Assembly: GCA_037074505.1 (NCBI GenBank)
Contig: CM073489.1
Span: 37,075,058-37,139,057, forward strand
Source: Albizia julibrissin
Lineage: Eukaryota; Streptophyta; Magnoliopsida; Fabales; Fabaceae
Direction: 5' to 3'
Length of the DNA: 64,000 nucleotides
Shown in pieces: positions 58,376-64,000 of this stretch. The first letter of the stretch is position 1; every line of letters begins with the position of its first letter. Made by a program: the position numbers and the translations under genes. Under the pieces are notes generated by a model, which was given only the letters and a program-made list of their open reading frames with translations, searched no databases and was not told the origin of the DNA.

Positions 58376-58377
<2 letters not shown>

Positions 58378-58411
<34 letters not shown>

Positions 58412-58575
58412 GTGTGTGTGTGTGTTCTGGGGAGGTGGAGTTTATGTGTTAATGGCGTCTAGAAGAAGATATGAGTAGTACATAAATTGGGGGTTTGTGG
58501 TGGCACTGGCAGCCTGCAAGTTTAGAGAGAGATAGTGAAGTCTCACAGAGAGAGAGAGAGAGAGAGAGAGAGAAG
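58378..58575 (-). promoter_or_regulatory. GA/CT and GT microsatellites in the EPFL 5' leader or promoter
   Basis: A (GA)n run of about 30 bp is followed by a (TG)n run at about 58378-58426, and a second (AG)n run lies at about 58548-58573, 130-330 bp before the start codon. On the gene strand they are CT repeats, the kind bound by plant GAGA-binding BPC proteins. The binding is inference. Confidence 0.5.
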
Positions 58576-58652
58576 GGGCAGACTGTAGCAGAAAAGTGAA
58601 AGGAACGATTCAGGAAAGGTGAACAAATAGAGTGTAAACCCATCTGAATCAA

Positions 58653-61430
58653 GGACCCCTTGACCAGAATTCTATTAGGGGTTTAGAGGCTGATTATTAT
58701 TAGTGGCCATTGCGACAGCGAAAGGATTTGTGTATCTCTCAGAATGGTAAAAAAGCCAGGTCAGGCTGGTAGTTAAATTCGGCATTTATTATGCTAGCTA
58801 ATTTTTCGACTCTCTGGATTCATGTGGGTTTGACTGCCATTGACTTGATTATTAATAATGCCTCGTTGAGAACAGAGCTTCTGCTTCCCACCTGACCTGA
58901 TTAACAATTTATGGCGGCAAAATTGGTTCCGCTGACTGAAAATTATCAAACCGATGCAAGAAAAAACGACAATGTTCATGTCCCGAAAAGCATTCTCGGT
59001 TTGTTTTATAAAAGTAATGTGGGATCTTTAAAATTTTGTTTATGTCGTAATCCTCTTGGATTTATATTCCAACAGAGCCAGAGGAAGTACTGATCTCAAA
59101 AAGGGAAAAAAGAAAGAAAGGGAAATGTTACAGAGATTTTATAGCGGTTGAAACTTCCAATCATATTTTACAATCGTGATTTATGATATATAAAATAGTT
59201 TTTACGATCTACAAAATAACTTTTACAATCTAATCTACGAGATAAATATGTGGAAGAGTTTTATTTCAATTTACGTGAATCGAGCATATACATAAATATA
59301 AGCCCAACCATACATCCTCTAAAAAAGATTTAGAATTTAAGAAATGAAAAGCCATTGTGCATGCACAAAGAACGGTTTGAGGCCTGCTCACTATAAAGAT
59401 AGGTTACTAAATTTGGATTAGCACGCTTCAATGAACATTATACACAACATAAGCTTTGAGGGTATTTGGAACTTTCTTGGTGGTCCAGTTTCCATTTCGA
59501 GGTTTCTTGATTCCTTGCTATGATTTCACACTTCACAGCTTGCGATTAGTCAAAACGGCTAATATTGATCATAGACATTGAACAGCGAGGAGAGAGAGAG
59601 AGAAGGAGAGGATTGTGATAGTGAGTGAGCAGACGTACGTACCTTTTTTCCACTGAGAAGGAAAAAAGATCTATCTGCAAAGCTTGAGGAAAATATTTCC
59701 GTTTTGTGGGGATTATAGGCTTTTTGTAGAGTTGTTACAGAACAGAGGAGTTGTCGATGATCATGAAAGCAAGTAAAGTAATCTTCGCTTTCGTTGCTTT
59801 TTCTGAGTTTGCCAATCAGGGATTCAATTATTTACCATTCTCAGAGTAAAAAGGTGGCGCAAAAGACAAGGATAGTCACGCTGCCTCTCTGTACCATTCT
59901 TGCGCTGGAGACTGGAATAATAATGAACGAGTCCTATGTCTTAAGTCTTAACTCGTCCATATTACAACTTCGATCTGTATGGATTTTGGAACCTTATTAA
60001 TGAAGGTTGAGAATGCTCTGTCGTCTTCGGTGATGACACGGAGAAGGTAGGTAGTTTGGCGATTATGTCTGTAAATTATAAAAATAATCAATTCTAGTGG
60101 ATTTAAAATTAAACTCTCCTGTTTTTCCATAATCCTTTGTTGACATAAAACTGTAAGAAAGCCTGAAACCATGATTTCAAACGCTAGCACGGAGTCACGG
60201 ACACTGATTTGCAAGTAAAAATTCGTTAAAACACGGAGAAAACAAGGGATTAAGGAAAAGCAGGAGAATTTATAATTTAATAGTAATAGAAGCTGGGCTG
60301 CAACTACATGTGTGCATTAAATTAACGAGCAGCAACGTAAAATCATCAGTAATTAACACATATTGATGGCAAAAAATAATTAATTAACATATATTGAGCT
60401 GCTAACAACTTAAGATTTTTAATGACAGAGATCAAACTGTATTCAAATTTCCCATGATTTAGTCATTTGATAGTGAACGTATATGTACTTGTCTTGATTT
60501 GAATTTTTATTTCATCCCTAAATACATGCCATGTTCCAAACTTTAAAATATAATTATTTTCAATAATACTCTTGTTAGATTGAGGGTATTAAGTGGAGGT
60601 AAGTAAGATCTAACTTATATAATTTCTTAACTCAATAAGGTGCAGGAAATGAGTCGTTCTAATGTTAAAACTTAGAGATAAACCTAAATGGACACTCTAA
60701 GTTAATAAATCATATGAATAAAAAGCACCATTTCATCAATTTCTAAATTACAAACAAACGGTTACTGAAACAAAATATTAGAGCTCTGTTTCTGTTTCTA
60801 CTTAAACGAGCAAAACTGCAATTATATAGACATACGTAAATACATCTATCAGTGTAATACGCAAATACGAATTGAAGCTTCAAATCACAATGTATATTAT
60901 ATCCAGCAGGTTTTGGAATAAATCATGATTTAATTGATACGAAACTACTCAACAAGTATACACATCGAAGTATCATGGACATTGAATTCCTCTCAAAGAT
61001 ATATATATAGCCGATATAGTTGAACACCAAGATCTTATTCCCAGTTACGGATGACGAAGCGAAAAGTGTCCCTTAGCTTGCCAGCACCTTTGGTCCCAAT
61101 AATTAGAAAACTTCATTTGTACCCCACAATTCTATTTATTATGAACTGATCTCACCAGTCATAATGGGGGTCATTGAAGCAAGTAATGTTGGTCCTTCTT
61201 TTGTTGGTTTTTGCAGCAACGGGCCACAGCTGTGGGGGGCTGTGGGGGTATTTGAACTGTTATGGTGTAATCTTTAGACCTGCGAACAACATTTGTGGTC
61301 ACGTGGAGGTCCAAACCTGCATCCCCATGGGAGACATCGCTTCTTTTTCCCCCATTCATTAATGCCTCATCATGCCAGGATTTTAAACTAGTGGAGCTTC
61401 TTAATCATAATCTTCATTATTGGAAGTGAT
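58653..61430. other. Intergenic DNA
   Basis: No gene identified with confidence. A (GA)n run near 59590, one R1 copy at 59141, and a 58-codon frame with a hydrophobic start at 61186, which is discussed in the findings. Confidence 0.45.
59141..59313 (-). repeat. R1 dispersed repeat, copy 12
   Basis: Inverted copy: AATCGTGATTTATGATATAT, ACGAGATAAATATGTGGAAG and TTACGTGAATCGAGCA blocks, ending AGCCCAACCATACATCC. Confidence 0.65.
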
Positions 61431-61580
61431 GGGCATGCAATTCAGATTCATTTAAAAGAAGAGCCTCTTGAACAGCTTCAGTTTCAAGAAATTCCACATA
61501 AGCCATATTTGTCACTCAATGTAGTGACCCTGTTTGCTGTACCACGTGATTGGAAGTGTTGCTGTGCATGTGTAATCAAC
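61431..61580 (-). pseudogene. Broken exon of a nuclear poly(A)-binding protein (PABN) RRM
   Basis: After an acceptor (TTTTGCAG) at 61581 the sequence encodes VDYTCT, then in a second frame QQHFQSRGTANRVTTLSDKYG, then in a third AYVEFLETEAVQEALLLNES followed by ELHA. This is the order of the RRM of PABN1-3 proteins (VDYACTPEEVQQHF start, GFAYVEF RNP1). Two internal deletions remove PEEV and QPKGF equivalents and shift the frame. No other exon was found nearby, so it is a lone fragment. It has a normal-looking acceptor, so it was copied as DNA. Confidence 0.8.
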
Positions 61581-62876
61581 CTGCAAAACAGAAATTAATT
61601 CCAAAGGATTTTAATACCAAAAAATGAAACAATATATCAGTAGAGAAGGTGCTGACACGCACATCATCAGTTCATAGCAAAAAAGAACTTACTCAAACTC
61701 TAGAAGGCACACCAATATATTCAGGATTTTTGTTCCAGTTAATATCAGTTCATGATATCACCCGTGTATATTCAGCTACAGCCTCCCTCTAAATTCGGAC
61801 TATAAAAACTTAAATGTAATTATGCACTAATGCTTTATTTAATGGGGAATTTTTGAAAATGAACGGCTATGATCCAATCCCTACTCTTTCTGGGTTGGAT
61901 ACTCCTTTCAATTGACCACGGCCTCTATCATGGAACTTGCATTAGAAAACGGAAACAAAGAGGAGTTTGTATGAGTGACTCTGGCGTTCAACTGATGAGA
62001 ATGACTCAAGATGCTGAGAATGATGAGTCTTAAGCATCTAATAATGGAGAACGACTCAAGTTTATATGAGGAACTCTGGGATTCATTTTTCCAGTAGTGT
62101 TTTAAGGGTGATAAAAGGGGTGACCGGTTGGGTTTTTTTTCCTACTCGGCAGTTTTGTTATTTTTCTGACCCAGCAAAACCCACCAACACATCATGTCTC
62201 CCGGTTTAGGTCCGTTTATACCGGGTTGACCCATTCATGCGTTTATTTTAAATTTAGTGTAAATAAGCTATAGGGTAAAGTGTATGCAGCACCCTAAAAA
62301 AATGTTGGAGGAACACCAAGCGCTTTAAAATATTCAGGTATAATTTTGCCCCTAATATAATAATATAGGAGGAATCTCACCCTGACTCTGTTATCTCTCA
62401 CGAGAGATGTGCATAATTTTTTTCGGTCAAAAGTGTAAATTTAATAATGAATAATTTTGTTATAAGTACTTCTAAAAATTAGGAAAAATGATTCATAAAT
62501 ATTTTATTGGAAATTTATTTACTAAATGAAACCTGAAAACATTTAAGGGAAGATCTTTTACACACAAGAGAAGATTGTTCGAACACAAGAGAATATAACA
62601 CATGAAAATTTGTTTGAACATCATGGAAGATCTTTTACACACGGGGAAAATTGTTTACACACGAAGATCCCATTTGGTAAATAAGTTTTCAATGAGGTAT
62701 TTATAGACATTTTTTCCTAACAACTATCTATTTTCAGTGCAAAAAATAAACATAAACAATTTGTGTGGGAGCATATATAACAACGCCGTTAAGAAAACTT
62801 AACTTTAATTACATTTTGCATTATGGGTCCCATCAGTCTTTTCTCTTTATTATTTTAATATTTTTAATGAGCAAAT
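61581..62876. other. Intergenic DNA
   Basis: No gene seen. A fragment related to the CCGGTT repeat lies near 62120-62230. Short direct repeats with GACTCAAG and CACACGAAGA-like motifs occur at 61980-62660. Confidence 0.45.
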
Positions 62877-63296
62877 ATCAGTTAAACCTCATACAAACAA
62901 TTTTACTTTAGTTAGCCCACAAAAGATTATAAAATTTCACTACAGCCTTTAGATTAAAATGAAATTAAGTTTTTTCAGTGAAAAAACAATAATACCTTAC
63001 TTTATTTTTTAATAAGAGCATTTATAAGACAAATAAAAATATTTACAAGACAAATATGTGAATGATCAAAAAATTTTAACTCCCTGGTCATTCACATGTT
63101 TGTCTTATAAATATATTTATTTGTCTTAAAAATCTCCATATTTATCTAATAAATGCTCTTATGAAAAAAAAATAAGGGCATTATTGTCCTTTTACTGATA
63201 AAACTTAATTTTATTTTGACCTAAGGGATGCAATGAAATTTCAAAATCTTTTGAGAGTTAATTGAAGTAAAATTGTTTGTGTGGGGTCTAAGTGAT
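62877..63296. mobile_element. Mutator-like non-autonomous element M1-c, near-palindrome
   Basis: Left GTTAAACCTCATACAAACAA and right end (inverse of GACCCCACACAAACAATTTT) continue inward as one long palindrome, with TTTATAAGACAAATAAAAAT units meeting at a centre near 63085. Blocks match M1-b closely, for example the AGTGAAAAAACAATAATACC block. No clear 9-bp duplication. Confidence 0.7.
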
Positions 63297-63560
63297 TTTT
63301 TCTATTGAAATAATAGAGAAAAAACTGATGAAACCCATAGTGTAAAAAATAACGAAAGTTAAATCTCCCAAATAAATTATTTATATGTACTAAATAGGTT
63401 GTTGTTATGGGTACCAATTGTTGATTGCTAAACTCGCTTGTGCTCCCCCGTGCGTTGCATGGGTGTTTGTGCTTGTAGAACAATTTTATTCAAAATTGTT
63501 TGATTTTGCTTGAAATAAATCCTTGTATACAATACACAAATAGGTTGAACTCTATTTCTC

Positions 63561-63833
63561 CTATTTTAGCACTTTTGGGACTCTCTCCTCTGCAGGTGTG
63601 ATAGTTGGCCTCTCAGAAGTACTGCTTGGTTCATCCCTAATAATATTTCTCTTGACATTAATCCTTCTCTTCCCTTTCACAGGTGCTTGTGTGATATTAT
63701 TGGTAAGGTCTGATATTAGGATCTCTTCGTTATCTGCTCTCATTAAAGGATTTGGCTGGACGACAAGTTGGGGAATTTCATGATTAGCTGTATGATGGGT
63801 TGATCTGATAGGAGAATGAATATCCTGATGCAC
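63561..63833 (-). CDS. Unrecognised coding-like frame, possibly Helitron-derived
   Basis: A 90-codon frame, hydrophilic, with a basic stretch (KGKRRINVKRNIIRD) and a Ser/Thr-rich end (SSTSERPTITPAEERVPKVL). It resembles the C-terminal tail of a nuclear or DNA-binding protein. About 110 bp after its stop, at ~63450-63466, is CCCGTGC-GTT-GCATGGG, a hairpin of the kind seen near Helitron 3' ends. I could not find the terminal CTRR or any helicase or RPA domain. Upstream sequence to the window edge may hold more exons. Confidence 0.25.
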   Translation of the reverse strand: MHQDIHSPIRSTHHTANHEIPQLVVQPNPLMRADNEEILISDLTNNITQAPVKGKRRINVKRNIIRDEPSSTSERPTITPAEERVPKVLK

Positions 63834-64000
63834 CTCAACTCCCTTACCTATATGTGTATGTGATTTGACAAAGGGTGTAATTTAATAATAAGGACAAAAG
63901 CATCTTTTATATGATGAGTTATTCAAATCAATTAAGGTGAATGTATTCGAGGCCCACATTAATAATTGCTTCATTGAACTGATTTAGTAAGTCTTCACAT
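63834..64000. other. Window edge
   Basis: Short stretch with no recognised feature; could contain upstream exon sequence of the minus-strand frame at 63561. Confidence 0.3.

Noticed and set aside
61171..61359. Minus-strand frame opposite the possible secreted peptide
   Set aside because: No family features, and it starts and ends without supporting signals.

Overview
This is a stretch of eudicot nuclear genome. It is AT-rich, with plant-type multi-exon genes set in long gene-poor tracts full of terminal-inverted-repeat transposons and MITEs. Nothing looks bacterial, organellar or viral. I cannot fix the species.

Four genes are intact and could be rebuilt exon by exon with consistent splice phases. 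They are an LRR-II subfamily receptor kinase (14476-19818, minus, 11 coding exons, 610 aa, At5g10290/At5g65240 type); a chloroplast type-A DnaJ (47070-50082, plus, 7 exons, 436 aa, DJA5/DJA6 type); a chloroplast-targeted HAD phosphatase (53312-55752, minus, 11 exons, 314 aa, At4g39970 type); and a secreted EPF-like cysteine-rich peptide (57770-58247, minus, 2 exons, 129 aa, EPFL1 type). From memory, DJA5 and this HAD gene are neighbours in Arabidopsis (At4g39960/At4g39970), and the kinase and EPFL1 are near neighbours (At5g10290/At5g10310), so the gene order looks like conserved microsynteny stretched by transposons.

Layout. 1-7 kb: intergenic DNA with MITEs, a Mutator-type element and doubtful coding remnants. 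7.0-13.9 kb: a tandem duplication carrying an unrecognised family of 82-92 aa proteins in two types; the type-1 copies share promoters with an as-1-like element, a G-box and a TATA box. One type-2 copy has decayed, and the second unit also received Stowaway MITEs and a solo LTR. 14.5-21.7 kb: receptor kinase and its split 5' leader. 21.8-33.4 kb: transposon-dense region with a long-TIR Mutator element (9-bp TSD), a 711-bp triplication that swallowed part of its arm, nested Stowaways, and a broken fragment of the histidine-biosynthesis gene HISN4. 33.4-40.3 kb: a whole but dead PIF/Harbinger element (TTA TSD) with Myb/SANT-like and transposase pseudogenes and other elements nested inside. 40.3-45.6 kb: repeats. 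45.6-58.7 kb: DnaJ, HAD and EPFL genes, with a foldback element between the convergent DnaJ and HAD genes. 58.7-64 kb: intergenic DNA with a nuclear poly(A)-binding protein (PABN) fragment, another Mutator-type element and a possible Helitron relic.

The best candidates for something undescribed are the small-protein tandem family with its promoter architecture, and the triplication arising inside a Mutator terminal repeat.
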